Source of the DNA: Granulimonas faecalis
GTDB lineage: Bacteria; Actinomycetota; Coriobacteriia; Coriobacteriales; Atopobiaceae
Direction of reading: 5' to 3'
Length of the DNA stretch: 64,000 nucleotides
Assembly (NCBI RefSeq): GCF_022834715.1
Contig: NZ_BQKC01000002.1
Coordinates: 62,001-126,000 of the forward strand
Shown: in pieces, positions 38,381 through 47,381 of the stretch
How the letters are laid out: each line of letters starts with the position of its first letter
Position numbering within the stretch: the first letter of the stretch is position 1
Notes under the pieces: model-generated
The model's database searches: none
What the model was told of the DNA's origin: nothing
The model's input: only the letters and a program-made list of their open reading frames with translations
Position numbers and translations under genes: made by a program

Positions 38381-39180
38381 CCGATGAGCTCGCGGTCGAT
38401 GGTCTCGACGGTGCTCTCCGGGACCCTGTCGAGGTCCCAGCGCCTGGTGGTGGCCCTGCGGGGGTTCACGATGCCTACATGGCGGACGCCCTCCCAGAAG
38501 GCGGCCCGGTCGGAGTGCATGCCGAGACGCCAGTAGACGAGGAGCTGCAGGGTCTGCAGGGCCGTCGCCCCGTAGGAGCTCACCTTCATGTCCCAGAGGG
38601 TGTCCCCGCAGACGAAGTCGGCGTCACCGGCCGACACGCAGGCGGTGTAGGCCCCGTCGAAGGTGGGGCCGTCCCAGACCATGGGGCCGTAGGCGTCGAA
38701 GAACCGCCCCATGTATCGCCTCATGGCCGCCACGTTCTCCAGGGCGGCCCCGTTCGGGACCCTGCCCTCCCCCTTGAAGAAGGCCGGGCCCCGGCGGTAG
38801 GCCTGATCGTAGGACGACAGGGCGAAGGCCGCCGCCACGCCCTCGGCGCCCCCGCGGGCGACCCGGGCCAGAAGCTCCTCGGCCCTCCGGTCCTCACCGA
38901 GGTTCCGCGCCCCCCGGAGGGAGATGGAGAAGGCCGACTCCGGGGTGGCGCCCTGGTCGAGGCGCGTCAGGTAATCCACCGCAAGGCCCATGGAGGCCGG
39001 TGAGACACTCTCGGCCGACCTCGGGTAGGGGGGAAGCAGGTCCGGGTGGTGCCTGCCGCCTCCCGTGGAGGGGTCCAGAAGGCCTTCGGGCGGCTGCGGG
39101 AAGGGCTCCACGCCGAGACGCTTCGAGCCCGCCACCCTCACGTAGACGGAGACACCCAGATGGGCCGTCGAATGGTCCAT
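38353..39180 (-). CDS. Probable PD-(D/E)XK nuclease-like protein
   Basis: 275 residues, ATG 39180 behind aaggaggg. The central part VWDGPTFDGAYTACVSAGDA, DFVCGDTLWDMKVSSYG and TALQTLQLLVYWRLGMHS follows the PD-(D/E)XK order: acidic residue, beta turn, D-x-D, D-x-K and a QL helix as in Cas4/RecB-type nucleases. There is no cysteine cluster, so it is not Cas4. Flanking context gives no operon partner. Activity on DNA ends or an antirestriction role are possible. It ends inside the convergent 37773 gene. Confidence 0.6.
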   Translation of the reverse strand: MDHSTAHLGVSVYVRVAGSKRLGVEPFPQPPEGLLDPSTGGGRHHPDLLPPYPRSAESVSPASMGLAVDYLTRLDQGATPESAFSISLRGARNLGEDRRAEELLARVARGGAEGVAAAFALSSYDQAYRRGPAFFKGEGRVPNGAALENVAAMRRYMGRFFDAYGPMVWDGPTFDGAYTACVSAGDADFVCGDTLWDMKVSSYGATALQTLQLLVYWRLGMHSDRAAFWEGVRHVGIVNPRRATTRRWDLDRVPESTVETIDRELIGYGVSPVVG

Positions 39181-39260
39181 GGACCCTCCTTGCAGGAAGC
39201 CAAAGGGACGTTCAGGTAAATCCTAACCCAGTGCCAGCCCGCCCTGGGCCGGCGCCTCCG

Positions 39261-39300
39261 CGTTCCACCGGGCGTTGCGCCCGGTGGAACGCGGCCTTTT
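39261..39300. terminator. Strong terminator
   Basis: Perfect 14-bp stem (39261-39274 with 39278-39291) around ttg, followed by cggcctttt on the plus strand. It lies upstream of the minus-strand nuclease gene and may insulate it. Confidence 0.75.
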
Positions 39301-39627
39301 GCCCGGCGTTGTGCCCGGCGCAGGCGCCGGGACACGAGGGGACCCGGGGCCCGGGAAGAGGGCGGCTCCCCGTCGGGGAAGCCGGCGGGGCACGGGAACA
39401 GGGAGGGCCCCGGCGATGGGGCGCGGCCGGACCCTCAGGGGTAGGGATGCCCCTGATTCTTCCGGGTTCCCACCATGGGCCTCGAACCTTTTAATACTCC
39501 CTTTCAGACCCCTCCTTCCGGTCCCGGGACAAGCCGGTCTCCCACCAGGGCCCCGGGACCCCACCCCCACGGCGCGATGCCCGGGACCCCTCCTTCCGGA
39601 TCCCTGAACGACCGGGGCTTCGAGCCC

Positions 39628-39740
39628 CCGCCGGAAGCCCCGCCAAGAGGGCCTCCGCCGGAAACCTCTGCCGGAAGCCCCAGCCAGAAGCTCCCGCCGG
39701 GAAGCCCCTGCCGGAGGCTCCCACCAAGAGGGCCGCAGGG
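39628..39740 (+). repeat. Degenerate 12-14-bp tandem repeats
   Basis: About eight imperfect copies of gccggaagcccc. Similar units recur at 47395-47450. No gene with normal codon use overlaps. The long gap 39301-40026 holds these repeats, an inverted repeat (39777-39808) and an AT-rich patch near 39880 that could be the promoter of the next gene. Confidence 0.55.
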
Positions 39741-39776
39741 GCCCCGGAAAGAGAGTCCCGGAATGGACCGGTTGAC

Positions 39777-39808
39777 GGACATCTGAAAGACGTTCCCTTC
39801 AGATGTCC
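39777..39808. promoter_or_regulatory. Perfect 11-bp inverted repeat
   Basis: Arms ggacatctgaa (39777-39787) and ttcagatgtcc (39798-39808) around 10 bases, 220 bases before the secreted-protein gene. Operator or transcript hairpin; no T tract. Confidence 0.5.
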
Positions 39809-40026
39809 TACAGAGAAGGATTTCATGGGCCGATGGTTCGGACTTCCATTCAGGGGACTGCGACCTACCGGCGGTTTCTAAGTATATCGATGACTGTGCC
39901 TACGAAAACCTCCAACAAGAACCCATGATCGACCGATCGGACGGCCCCTTCCCGGTCCCCGGCGGCAGGAGCCGCCGGCGGCGACCCCCGTGAGAAGGGA
40001 ACGTCGAGAGAGATCGGAGACCCGCC

Positions 40027-41154
40027 ATGGAGGCCATCCTCGAAAGCACCGTATGCAAGACCCGCGCCGCGAAGGACCGCCGGTGCACCCCCGGGAGACT
40101 GACCGGGACCCTCGCCTGCACCCTGGCCGTGACGGCCGCGGCCCTCACCTCGGCGGGGCTCTGGCAGGCCTCCGTGGAGGCCCTGGGGGCCGCCCGGGCG
40201 GAGCTCGCCGTGGCCCAGGGGAGCCTGGCGGGCCAGCGCGAGGCCCTCGCCCAGGTCATCGGGGACACCCCCGAGGGCGATGCCCGGGATGCCGCCGAGG
40301 CGTGGCTGGCGGACGGTCCGGCGGAGGTGCCGGCGGAGGGGCCCGGGGACTCCATCATGGCCATGGGGGCGGCCGCGGAGGCTGTCCGCCAGGCCCGCGG
40401 CGAGGCCCTGGACCTGGCCCAGGAGGCCTACCTCATGAGGGCCGCCTGCCTCGGGGCCCAGAAGGAGGCCGCCCTAGGCACCGCCAGGGCCGAGGCCGAA
40501 GGACCCCTGGCGGAGGCCGAGGGACTCTCCGCGTCGGACGACATCGCCCTGGCCTCGGAAGGGGCGAGGGGGCGCCTCGAGGCGGCGACCTGCCTCGTGC
40601 GCCTCATGGGCCGCGCCGGCACCTTCTGGGACGCCTCCCAGGTGAGGGGAGCGACGGAGGACCTGCAGGAGGCGACCCGTGCGGTAAAGGCCGAGGTGCA
40701 CGCGGCCGTGGCCGAGCGAGAGGCCGCGGTGGCCGCCGCCAGGGCTGCCGCGAGGGCCAGCGCCAAGACGTCCGGGACGTCCGCGGGCTATACCAGCGAG
40801 GGCGCCGCCGCGGCCGCGGCCACCACCTACCGGGGCTCCGACGGCGTCTGGCACATCGACTACAGCAGGGCCCACGGCACCGCCGAGGCCGCCTCCGACG
40901 GCGGCGTCACCGAGTGGGCCGACGGCTACTACATCGCCCACGACTGGAGCGACAGCGGCGCCAAGATCACCGGCCGCACCGAGTACGTCGAAGTCGACGG
41001 CCAGACCTACCGCCTGGCCGGCTCCAAGGAGGTCAGCCGGGACACCACCTGGAACGAGGTGGAGGGCTGGGTGCACGCCAACGGCGGCATCGGCATGCAG
41101 ACCTGCGTGGAGGGCGGCGGCTACCTGATCAACCACTACGAGCCGGTCGCCTAG
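40027..41154 (+). CDS. Secreted or anchored protein with sortase-like C-terminal region
   Basis: 375 residues, ATG 40027. A membrane helix (LTGTLACTLAVTAAALTSAG, about residues 25-44) is followed by 200 residues of alanine/glutamate-rich coiled coil, then a compact C-terminal domain (DGVWHIDYSRAHGTAEAASD, DGYYIAHDWSDSGAKI, VEVDGQTYRLAG, IGMQTCVEGGGYLINHYEPV). The order HDW ... TC is reminiscent of sortase-fold domains but the catalytic Arg is not evident. Cell-surface attachment or mating-pair function is inference. Confidence 0.65.
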   Translation: MEAILESTVCKTRAAKDRRCTPGRLTGTLACTLAVTAAALTSAGLWQASVEALGAARAELAVAQGSLAGQREALAQVIGDTPEGDARDAAEAWLADGPAEVPAEGPGDSIMAMGAAAEAVRQARGEALDLAQEAYLMRAACLGAQKEAALGTARAEAEGPLAEAEGLSASDDIALASEGARGRLEAATCLVRLMGRAGTFWDASQVRGATEDLQEATRAVKAEVHAAVAEREAAVAAARAAARASAKTSGTSAGYTSEGAAAAAATTYRGSDGVWHIDYSRAHGTAEAASDGGVTEWADGYYIAHDWSDSGAKITGRTEYVEVDGQTYRLAGSKEVSRDTTWNEVEGWVHANGGIGMQTCVEGGGYLINHYEPVA

Positions 41155-41165
41155 GGCGGCCGCAC

Positions 41166-41203
41166 CGAGGGGCCCCGGGACAACCCGGAGCCCCTCGCTT
41201 TTT
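41166..41203 (+). terminator. Terminator after the secreted-protein gene
   Basis: cgaggggccccggg pairs with cccggagcccctcg around acaa, followed by cttttt. Confidence 0.8.
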
Positions 41204-41291
41204 CCCGGCGGATTTCCGAAAGGGGCACCATAACGGAAATTTCCCGGCTATAATTTCTGTAAAGGGACGAGATCCGGAAGGGAGGTGCGCC

Positions 41292-42483
41292 ATGGAACCG
41301 GAGAGGGGTGCTTGGCCGGCCGTGGGCTGGGAGGAGCTGCCCTGGAGGTCGGGCGGCGACGACTCATGGATTCCCCGGAGCCGGCGTCGGAAGATCCTGG
41401 GGACCTTTCGGGCGGCCGTGCCGGCGGAGATCGCGGAGGAGACCCCGGAGGTCGAGGGCGACCTCTGGCCCCTGGTCTCCGAGGCCGGCCGGGAGCTCGC
41501 CCGCTTCGACGCCGAGCAGGCGGAGCGCGGCTACGACCTTCCTGCCATCCTCCTGAGGGGGGAGTCGTCGGCGAGCTCCCAGATCGAGCACCTCACGTCG
41601 AGCGCCAGGAACGTGGCCTGGGCCGAGGTGTCCGGCGACCTCCCGGAAAACGCGCGCCTCATCGCCCGGAACCTCCATGCCATGGGCCGGGCCCTGGAGG
41701 TCGAGGGCCCCGTGGACCGCGACACGGTCGTCTCGGTCCACGGGGCCCTCATGGGCAGGCCCTGGGGGCTCAGGGAGGAGCAGGTCTGGGTGGGCGGCAC
41801 CCCCTACAGCCCCCACGGGGCCCTCTTCGTGCCGCCCCAGGCGGGGCGCGTGGCCGCCCTCGTGGACGACCTCTGCGCGTTCTCCCGGAGGGACGACATC
41901 GACCCCGTGGTCAAGGCCGCCTGCTTCCACGGCCAGTTCGAGACCGTCCACCCCTTCGCGGACGGCAACGGGCGCTGCGGCCGCGCCCTCATCCACCGCA
42001 TGCTGAAAGACGACGGGGTGTGCCGCAGCCTGGTGACGCCGCTCTCGGCGGGGCTGCTCCACGACGTCGGCCGCTACATGGACGCCATCGACGTCTACCA
42101 AGGGGGGGGACGTGTCCCCGTTGGTGGGGCGCCTGGCCGAGTCGGTCCTCTACGGCGTCGCCGTGGGGCGCCGGGCGGCCACGGCCGTCGACTCGGTCAT
42201 GGAAAGGTGGCGGCAGGCCATGGGGTCGAGGCGGACGGGGGCCGCGGCGAGGCTCCTGCCCCACCTGGTGGCCCAGCCCGTCACCTCCGTCGCCATCGCC
42301 GCGAAGGCCCTCGGCGTGAGCGAGCGCCAGGCCCTGAACGTCCTCGACGAGGCGTGCGAGGCCCAGGTGGTGAGCCCCTGCGGCAACCGGCGCCGGGGGC
42401 GCTTCTTCCAGGCCACGGAGCTCCTGGAGATCGTGGACGCCGTGGGGGCGGAAGACGGGCTCAGGAGGGCGCTGCCTCGGTAG
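41292..42483 (+). pseudogene. Fic-domain AMPylase toxin broken by a one-base frameshift
   Basis: ATG 41292 behind gggaggtg. N-terminal inhibitory motif GESSASSQIEHLTSS (S.xIE, class II Fic), then the active site HPFADGNGRCGRALIHR (about residues 218-234). At a run of eight G (42102-42109) the frame shifts; the C-terminal winged-helix part (VSPLVGRLAESVLYGVAVGR, SVAIAAKALGVSERQALNV) continues one base off to the TAG at 42481-42483. Seven G would give one 396-residue Fic protein of the common Fic plus winged-helix type. As written the catalytic core is still translated. Confidence 0.8.
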
Positions 42484-42594
42484 GCCCGAGAGCGGGCCGC
42501 TCAAGGTGCCCCGGGCGACGACGCCCGGGCGGGGGTAACCGCGAGGGGCCCGGACGGCCCCTTCGGAGCAGATAGCCCCCGAAAGGAGCCAACC

Positions 42595-43836
42595 ATGGAC
42601 CTCTGGCAGAACTTCCCCGACCCCACCTACGTGAGGGACGCGGACGGCCGCCTGCTTTGCGTCTTCGCCCGTCGCGAGGAGTATGCCGAGAACCCGCGTC
42701 GGGACTTCGACCACCCGGACCACCTCGCGATGTTTGGCGACCTCGACTGGCTCACCGACGGGGCGGGCATCCGGCGCCGGGACCCCGAGGGGGTCCTGCG
42801 TTCGCTTCTGGAGGACGCCTGCACACCGGAGGAGGTCGTGGCCTTCGTGGCCGAAGGAGGCCTCACCGACCACGAGCTCGTGGGCTCGCCTTTCGGCCCC
42901 AATCCGCTCCTCGTGGGCTACGAGGGCACTGGCTACACCGGAAAGCTCGAGGGCGATGGCGCTCTCGACTGCATCCGCGAGCTTGTGGAGGCGGGGCGCC
43001 GTGCCCCGTCTCTGGAGGGCGCCACGGAGCCCGACCTATGGGACGCCTTCGAGGCCGGTCCCGTGGACGGCTTCGCCCTGATCCCCTGCCCCTGGCCCAC
43101 AGGGGACTACCTCCTGGTGGACGAGACCGACCCGGACTGCGCCCCCTCGGTGGAGGCCACGCGCGACCTCCGGCTCCTGGGGGGGCTCTGCTTGGACGCC
43201 CTCTCAGCGGAACCGGCAGACGCCGCCAGGCTCCTCGCATCCCGCGGGGTGTATCTCAGGGCCGTCGTCGCATCCGGTGACCCGCGCGACCCGTGGCGGG
43301 TGGACGGATGGGACCTCGCCGTCCTCGCAAGCCTCGGCGAGCGGGCACGTTCCGTCGACGGGTTCCAGTGGGTCTCGAAAGACGATGTGAACCGCGGCGA
43401 GGGGGAGACCTGGGAGCAGGCCGCATCGAAGCTCGTGGACTCGGAGCTCTCGGTACTGAACGCCTGGCTCCAGGGAGAGGTCTGGACCTGCGAGGCCGAC
43501 GAGGTGTTCGGCTCCGGAGACGACGTCTGCTACGACGTCATCGTCGTGGACGGGCAGGACCCGGCCGAGCAGTGCCTGGCGCTCCTGGGCCTCGAAGACG
43601 CCGTTGCCGCTCCGGCCCCGGACCTCACCGACGCGGTCTCCTGCGCCGTGGCCGAGGTGGCCGCCCAGGCGGAGGCAGCAGGCACCGCCCCGACGGTCGC
43701 GGAGGCCGTCTCCCTCGTTACTCGCGACCGCACCCTCTGGATCAGGTGGGTCGAGACCGCCGTCAAGTGCTTCCCGGATGTCCGCCTGGCCCTCCAGGGG
43801 CACCTGGAGGAGGCCTGCGGCAGCGCCATGGCTTAA
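42595..43836 (+). CDS. Hypothetical acidic protein (413 aa)
   Basis: ATG 42595 with gaaaggag upstream. Starts MDLWQNFPDPTYVRDADGRL and remains acidic throughout with many Asp/Glu-Ala stretches; DVIVVDGQDPAEQCLALLGL near residue 315 and RDRTLWIRWVETAVKCFPDV near 385. No membrane segment, cysteine cluster or catalytic motif recognised. First of four same-strand genes with strong ribosome sites (42595-45335), so probably an operon of element-specific accessory functions. Confidence 0.65.
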   Translation: MDLWQNFPDPTYVRDADGRLLCVFARREEYAENPRRDFDHPDHLAMFGDLDWLTDGAGIRRRDPEGVLRSLLEDACTPEEVVAFVAEGGLTDHELVGSPFGPNPLLVGYEGTGYTGKLEGDGALDCIRELVEAGRRAPSLEGATEPDLWDAFEAGPVDGFALIPCPWPTGDYLLVDETDPDCAPSVEATRDLRLLGGLCLDALSAEPADAARLLASRGVYLRAVVASGDPRDPWRVDGWDLAVLASLGERARSVDGFQWVSKDDVNRGEGETWEQAASKLVDSELSVLNAWLQGEVWTCEADEVFGSGDDVCYDVIVVDGQDPAEQCLALLGLEDAVAAPAPDLTDAVSCAVAEVAAQAEAAGTAPTVAEAVSLVTRDRTLWIRWVETAVKCFPDVRLALQGHLEEACGSAMA

Positions 43837-43881
43837 GGACCGCAAGGGGACGCCCGGGATAGGACCTTTAAGGAGGAACCC

Positions 43882-44097
43882 ATGGAAAAGACCAAGAGCG
43901 ACGTCGCCACCGCCCTGGACCTGCTCAGGATGTCTCTCGCGACGGCGAAGGGGGCCAAGGCGGTCCTCGACGTCGCCTACGAGGGCGGCGACCTCGACCC
44001 ACACGAAGTCGACGCCGGCTACATGCTCGACGGTGAGGTCGCCGCCATCGAGAACGTGATCGAGCTCCTGACCGGAAAGGGGGGTGGCTATGAGTGA
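43882..44097 (+). CDS. Small helical protein (71 aa)
   Basis: ATG 43882 behind aaggagga. Two amphipathic helices (SDVATALDLLRMSLATAKGA, DAGYMLDGEVAAIENVIEL). Ends eight bases inside the next gene, so the two are coupled. No family recognised. Confidence 0.65.
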   Translation: MEKTKSDVATALDLLRMSLATAKGAKAVLDVAYEGGDLDPHEVDAGYMLDGEVAAIENVIELLTGKGGGYE

Positions 44098-44731
44098 GGG
44101 TTCTTACATCGACCCCGCCGACACCCACCGCACCGTCTTTAGGTCCCTGGACCACCTCGGGGGCGACCCGGTGGGCCACCGGGGATGCTCCGGCAGCCTC
44201 CTCCCTGCACAGGTCCGCCGCCACACCTGCCGGGACGCCTTGGGGAGAGGGTCCGTGCGGCTCTCGGGTTACGCCTGCGTCCCCGGGAGCAACCTGCCGG
44301 AGATGGACCCGGGCAAGGCATCGGCAAAGCTCTCGCGGATGCTCTCCCAGAGGGGCCTCGGCGGTCTTCCCCGGGGGCTCTCCCACTACCGCCGCATCCC
44401 CGTCCCCGACAGCCTCGCCACGGGGGACCACGTGGACGTCTTCGGGATCTGCCTCGCACCTCACGGGGCGCCCCGGCAGGACGAGGGGTTCCTCATGGCC
44501 GACACCGTGGGCGCCCTGGACCGGCTCGCCCACGCCCTGGACCTGCTGGAGACCCACGTGGTGTGGGAGGGCCTCCAGGAAGGGGCCGTGGTGGGGCCGG
44601 AGGGGCAGGACCTGGTGCCCTTGGGCACCCAGCGCCGCGGGGGCCTTCTCACCGTGGACTGCCTTGTGGCGGGCCCGGGGGCGCCCCGGGGCGAGGTCGC
44701 CGTGGTGCCGCGGCACCTCGGGGTGCTGTGA
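44090..44731 (+). CDS. Hypothetical protein (213 aa)
   Basis: ATG 44090 with aaggggggtgg upstream, overlapping the previous gene. Reads DPADTHRTVFRSLDHLGGDP, later FGICLAPHGAPRQDEGFLMA and ALDRLAHALDLLETHVVWEG. Soluble, balanced charge, no motif I can name. Coupled to the small helical protein before it and followed by the SLOG-domain gene 49 bases on. Confidence 0.6.
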   Translation: MSEGSYIDPADTHRTVFRSLDHLGGDPVGHRGCSGSLLPAQVRRHTCRDALGRGSVRLSGYACVPGSNLPEMDPGKASAKLSRMLSQRGLGGLPRGLSHYRRIPVPDSLATGDHVDVFGICLAPHGAPRQDEGFLMADTVGALDRLAHALDLLETHVVWEGLQEGAVVGPEGQDLVPLGTQRRGGLLTVDCLVAGPGAPRGEVAVVPRHLGVL

Positions 44732-44780
44732 CCCGGCCGCGGCAGGCCGACGGAGCCCGCGACACCCGAAGGAGGAACCC

Positions 44781-45335
44781 ATGACCCACCTCGACATCGA
44801 GGACCTGACGGCCCGGTCCTCGACCTTGCGTCCCCGGACGGTCTGCTTCACCGGCCCCCGCCCCAAGAGGCTCTGCGGCTACGACCACGGGAGCTACCGC
44901 GGGGCGGTGGCGGGGCTCGTGGAGGTCGTCGAGTCCCTCTACCGGGATGGCTTCCGGCGGTTTCTGACAGGGGGTGCCCAGGGGTTCGACCAGCTGGCCT
45001 TCTGGGCGGTCCACAAGGCCAAGGGGCGGTCCGGCCGCTCCGACATCTGCAACGCGGTGGCCGTGCCCTTCCCGGGCCAGGAATCCCGGTGGGCCGAGAG
45101 GGGCTGCTTCGGCCAGGGTGAGTACCGGACCATGCTGGCCATGGCGGACCGGGTCTTCTACATCGGCGGGGCGGACGACCGTCGGGGCACCGCCATGCAC
45201 CGGAGGAACCGCGCCATGGTGAACGCCTCGGCCCTCTGTATCGCCCTCTACTCCGGAGGTCCGGCCTTCAGGGACGCCAGGACAGGCGACACCGAGGCCA
45301 CCATGCGGTATGCCGAGGCGGCGGGGTCCCCTTGA
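44781..45335 (+). CDS. SLOG-domain (DUF1273/YpsA-like) protein
   Basis: 184 residues, ATG 44781 behind aaggagga. Characteristic DprA/YpsA-type nucleotide-binding pattern: RTVCFTGPRPKRLCGYD, RFLTGGAQGFDQLAFWAVHK, AVPFPGQESRW, then GEYRTMLAMADRVFYIGG, RNRAMVNASALCIALYSGG. SLOG proteins bind nucleotide-derived ligands or ssDNA and occur in both competence and defence or signalling contexts. On mobile elements homologues are frequent near SSB genes, as here (46.2 kb). The exact ligand is unknown. Confidence 0.85.
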   Translation: MTHLDIEDLTARSSTLRPRTVCFTGPRPKRLCGYDHGSYRGAVAGLVEVVESLYRDGFRRFLTGGAQGFDQLAFWAVHKAKGRSGRSDICNAVAVPFPGQESRWAERGCFGQGEYRTMLAMADRVFYIGGADDRRGTAMHRRNRAMVNASALCIALYSGGPAFRDARTGDTEATMRYAEAAGSP

Positions 45336-45423
45336 GGGCCCTCGACTTCAGAATCGACGCAGGGAGACCCGCGACCCTGACCCTGGGCGCGCTCGCCGAG
45401 ATCCCGCTATAGGAGGGCAAGAG

Positions 45424-45462
45424 GCGGCTCCGGAAGACCCCGGAGGCCGCCCCTTCTCTTAG
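45424..45462 (+). terminator. Terminator 1 after the SLOG gene
   Basis: ggcggctccgg pairs with ccggaggccgcc (one mismatch), followed by ccttctctt. Confidence 0.6.
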
Positions 45463-45512
45463 AAGACGTCGTCCGGGCCCTTTGAAGGCCCCGACGGACC
45501 CACTGCCACCTC

Positions 45513-45552
45513 GCGGCCTCCGGAAGATTCTCCGGAGGCCGCCTTTTTCTTT
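45513..45552 (+). terminator. Terminator 2 after the SLOG gene
   Basis: Perfect stem gcggcctccgg / ccggaggccgc followed by ctttttcttt. It ends the 42595-45335 unit. The rest of 45336-45684 shows no gene. Confidence 0.85.
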
Positions 45553-45684
45553 CCCTCCTCTTTGAAGGTCCTGCGCTCCATGACCCGCCTCCCATCAGGG
45601 GCCGGCGAATATATCGCCGGCACGAAAGTCCTGTGAGAAGGACCGTGAAGAGACGGTCCCCACGGCACCCGAAGGAGGGGCACC

Positions 45685-45855
45685 ATGTTCGACCTCGAGA
45701 TCTACGACACCCTCACCGCCCTCTGCTCCATCGACGGCGCAGACGCGGCCTACGACCCCTACCTCGTCTCCGCGGAGGCCGTGCCCACCAGCTTCATCAC
45801 CCGTAACTCCGAGTGGGACTTCGACTCCGAGTCCATGGTCCCCTCCCTGGTCTGA
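45685..45855 (+). CDS. Small acidic protein (56 aa)
   Basis: ATG 45685 with a strong gaaggagggg site; closes at TGA 45853-45855. Acidic with a repeated Asp/Ser end (SEWDFDSESMVPSLV). Codon use is typical for the element. It heads the SSB-containing gene group. No family recognised. Confidence 0.55.
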   Translation: MFDLEIYDTLTALCSIDGADAAYDPYLVSAEAVPTSFITRNSEWDFDSESMVPSLV

Positions 45856-45877
45856 CGGACGGAAGGGAAGGAGCCCC

Positions 45878-46114
45878 ATGGAAAGCCTCAAGCCCGTCGA
45901 CCTGGCCCGCATGGCCTGCGCAGCCGTGGCCTGCGTCGCAGGGTTCGTCTGCCTCATGACCGCCACGGCCGGAACCACTCCCGAGGGCGAGGCGGCCTGC
46001 GTCCTCGACCCGACGGCCTTCGCCGTGGCGGTGGCCGCCGCCGTCGCCTACGCCTGGCTCACCGACCGCCTCGGGATGGCGGCCAAGGGGGCCCCGGAGA
46101 AGGGGAGGGCCTGA
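45878..46114 (+). CDS. Small membrane protein (78 aa)
   Basis: ATG 45878 behind gggaagg, 22 bases after the previous gene. Two hydrophobic helices (MACAAVACVAGFVCLMTATA, and FAVAVAAAVAYAWLTD) separated by a short polar loop; short basic tail. Function unknown. Confidence 0.65.
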   Translation: MESLKPVDLARMACAAVACVAGFVCLMTATAGTTPEGEAACVLDPTAFAVAVAAAVAYAWLTDRLGMAAKGAPEKGRA

Positions 46115-46237
46115 CCGAACCGGGAACCGACCGCCCCACGAGGAGTTGCGTCGCGGATCACCGCGACGACAGGACCTATGTGAGAGGGACCTAAGGAACG
46201 GTCACCTCGAGACACACCGATGAGAAAGGAACCACCC

Positions 46238-46675
46238 ATGAACGGCATCAACACCGTCGCCCTGTCCGGCAACCTCACCCACGACGCCGAGCTGCGCGCC
46301 ACCGCCGGCGGCACCCCGGTGCTCAACTTCTCCCTGGCCGTCTCGCGCTCCGTGCAGAACAAGGAGACCGGCGAGTACGAGGACAAGCCGAAGTACTTCG
46401 ACTGCGTCCTGTACGGCGGCCGCGCCAGCGCCATCGCCCAGTACATGACCAAGGGCACCCGCGCCACCGTCCAGGGCCACCTCGACCAGCGCAGCTGGAT
46501 CGACAAGGACACCCAGAAGACCCGCTCCAAGGTGGAGGTGGTGGTCGAGGAGATCGACTTCACGAGCAGTGCCGCCAAGCGTGCCGACGCCCCCGTCCAG
46601 CAGCCGCAGGCCGCCGTGACCGCCGCCCCGGTGCCCCCGGCGGTGGCCGACAGCCCCTTCATCCAGACCCAGTAG
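46238..46675 (+). CDS. ssb: Single-stranded DNA-binding protein
   Basis: 145 residues, ATG 46238. OB-fold signature: NTVALSGNLTHDAELRATAG, FSLAVSRS, KYFDCVLYGGRASAIAQYMT, GTRATVQGHLDQRSW; then a Gln/Pro/Ala linker. The acidic tip (usually DDDIPF) is reduced to ADSPFIQTQ, so contacts with host partner proteins may differ. Covers ssDNA during replication or transfer. A second OB-type protein follows. Confidence 0.92.
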   Translation: MNGINTVALSGNLTHDAELRATAGGTPVLNFSLAVSRSVQNKETGEYEDKPKYFDCVLYGGRASAIAQYMTKGTRATVQGHLDQRSWIDKDTQKTRSKVEVVVEEIDFTSSAAKRADAPVQQPQAAVTAAPVPPAVADSPFIQTQ

Positions 46676-46757
46676 CGACCGGTGCGTGGGGCCCCGCAAG
46701 GACCGGGGCCCCACCTCCACGGAACCCGCCAATCCAGCCCGACAGAAAGGGATGTCA

Positions 46758-47249
46758 ATGAACAAGGTCATGCTCTCCGGCAAGATCGCCTCCAAGAAGG
46801 GCGGCCGCCCCAACGTCGTCTGCTTCGACAACGGCCGCTGCCACAACTGGCGCCTCACCCTGATGGTCAAGGACGACTTCGCCAGCCAGCAGCCGGTCTA
46901 CAAGAACGGCGCCCAGGTGTTCAACACCGACGGCACCCCCGCCACCGAGCAGCGCCACGGCTACTCCTTCATCGACATCGAGGTCCCCGTCTTCGCCGAC
47001 CGCAACACCGGCCAGTTCCACGAGGACATCCTGATGCGTATGTTCAAGGGCGAGGTGGACGTGGTGAGCATCGTCGCCCAGATGAGCTCCTCCACCTTCA
47101 CCGACAAGCAGACCGGCGAGACCCGCTTCAAGCAGACGGTCCGCGTGGCCTCCGTCCGAGACATCATGGTCGAGTCCTGGGCACCCCGCACGGGGCAGCC
47201 TGCCCCCGTGCCCGCCCCGGCTCCCGGGGCCTACGACCAGGTCGCCTGA
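46758..47249 (+). CDS. Second SSB-like (OB-fold) protein
   Basis: 163 residues, ATG 46758. The first strand NKVMLSGKIASKKGGRPNVV and later FIDIEVPVFADRNTGQFHED, VSIVAQMSSSTFTDKQTGET resemble a diverged SSB. The C-terminal tail is Pro/Ala-rich without an acidic tip. It follows ssb by 82 bases in the same orientation. It may be a specialised ssDNA binder for the element; the relation to SSB is by pattern only. Confidence 0.65.
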   Translation: MNKVMLSGKIASKKGGRPNVVCFDNGRCHNWRLTLMVKDDFASQQPVYKNGAQVFNTDGTPATEQRHGYSFIDIEVPVFADRNTGQFHEDILMRMFKGEVDVVSIVAQMSSSTFTDKQTGETRFKQTVRVASVRDIMVESWAPRTGQPAPVPAPAPGAYDQVA

Positions 47250-47350
47250 CAAGGGGCTGCCCGGCACCCCCGCGCGCCGCGTGACCGACAGGGTCCGCGG
47301 CCCCGGGCGGAGGGTGCGCCCCGCACCGAAGACGCCGTTTCCTTCGATAT

Positions 47351-47380
47351 GCCCCCGGCTACGTGCCGGGGGCTTTTTTT
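47351..47380 (+). terminator. Terminator after the SSB genes
   Basis: Perfect stem GCCCCCGGC / GCCGGGGGC around tacgt, followed by seven T. Confidence 0.9.
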
Positions 47381-47381
47381 C

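Noticed and set aside
38353-39180. The PD-(D/E)XK-like protein as a Cas4
   Set aside because: It lacks the four cysteines of Cas4 and is not in the cas operon; only a general nuclease fold is supported.
39990-41290. Plus-strand frame upstream of the Fic gene in the same frame
   Set aside because: It overlaps the secreted-protein gene in another frame and is arginine/glycine-rich; the Fic start at 41292 has a good ribosome site.
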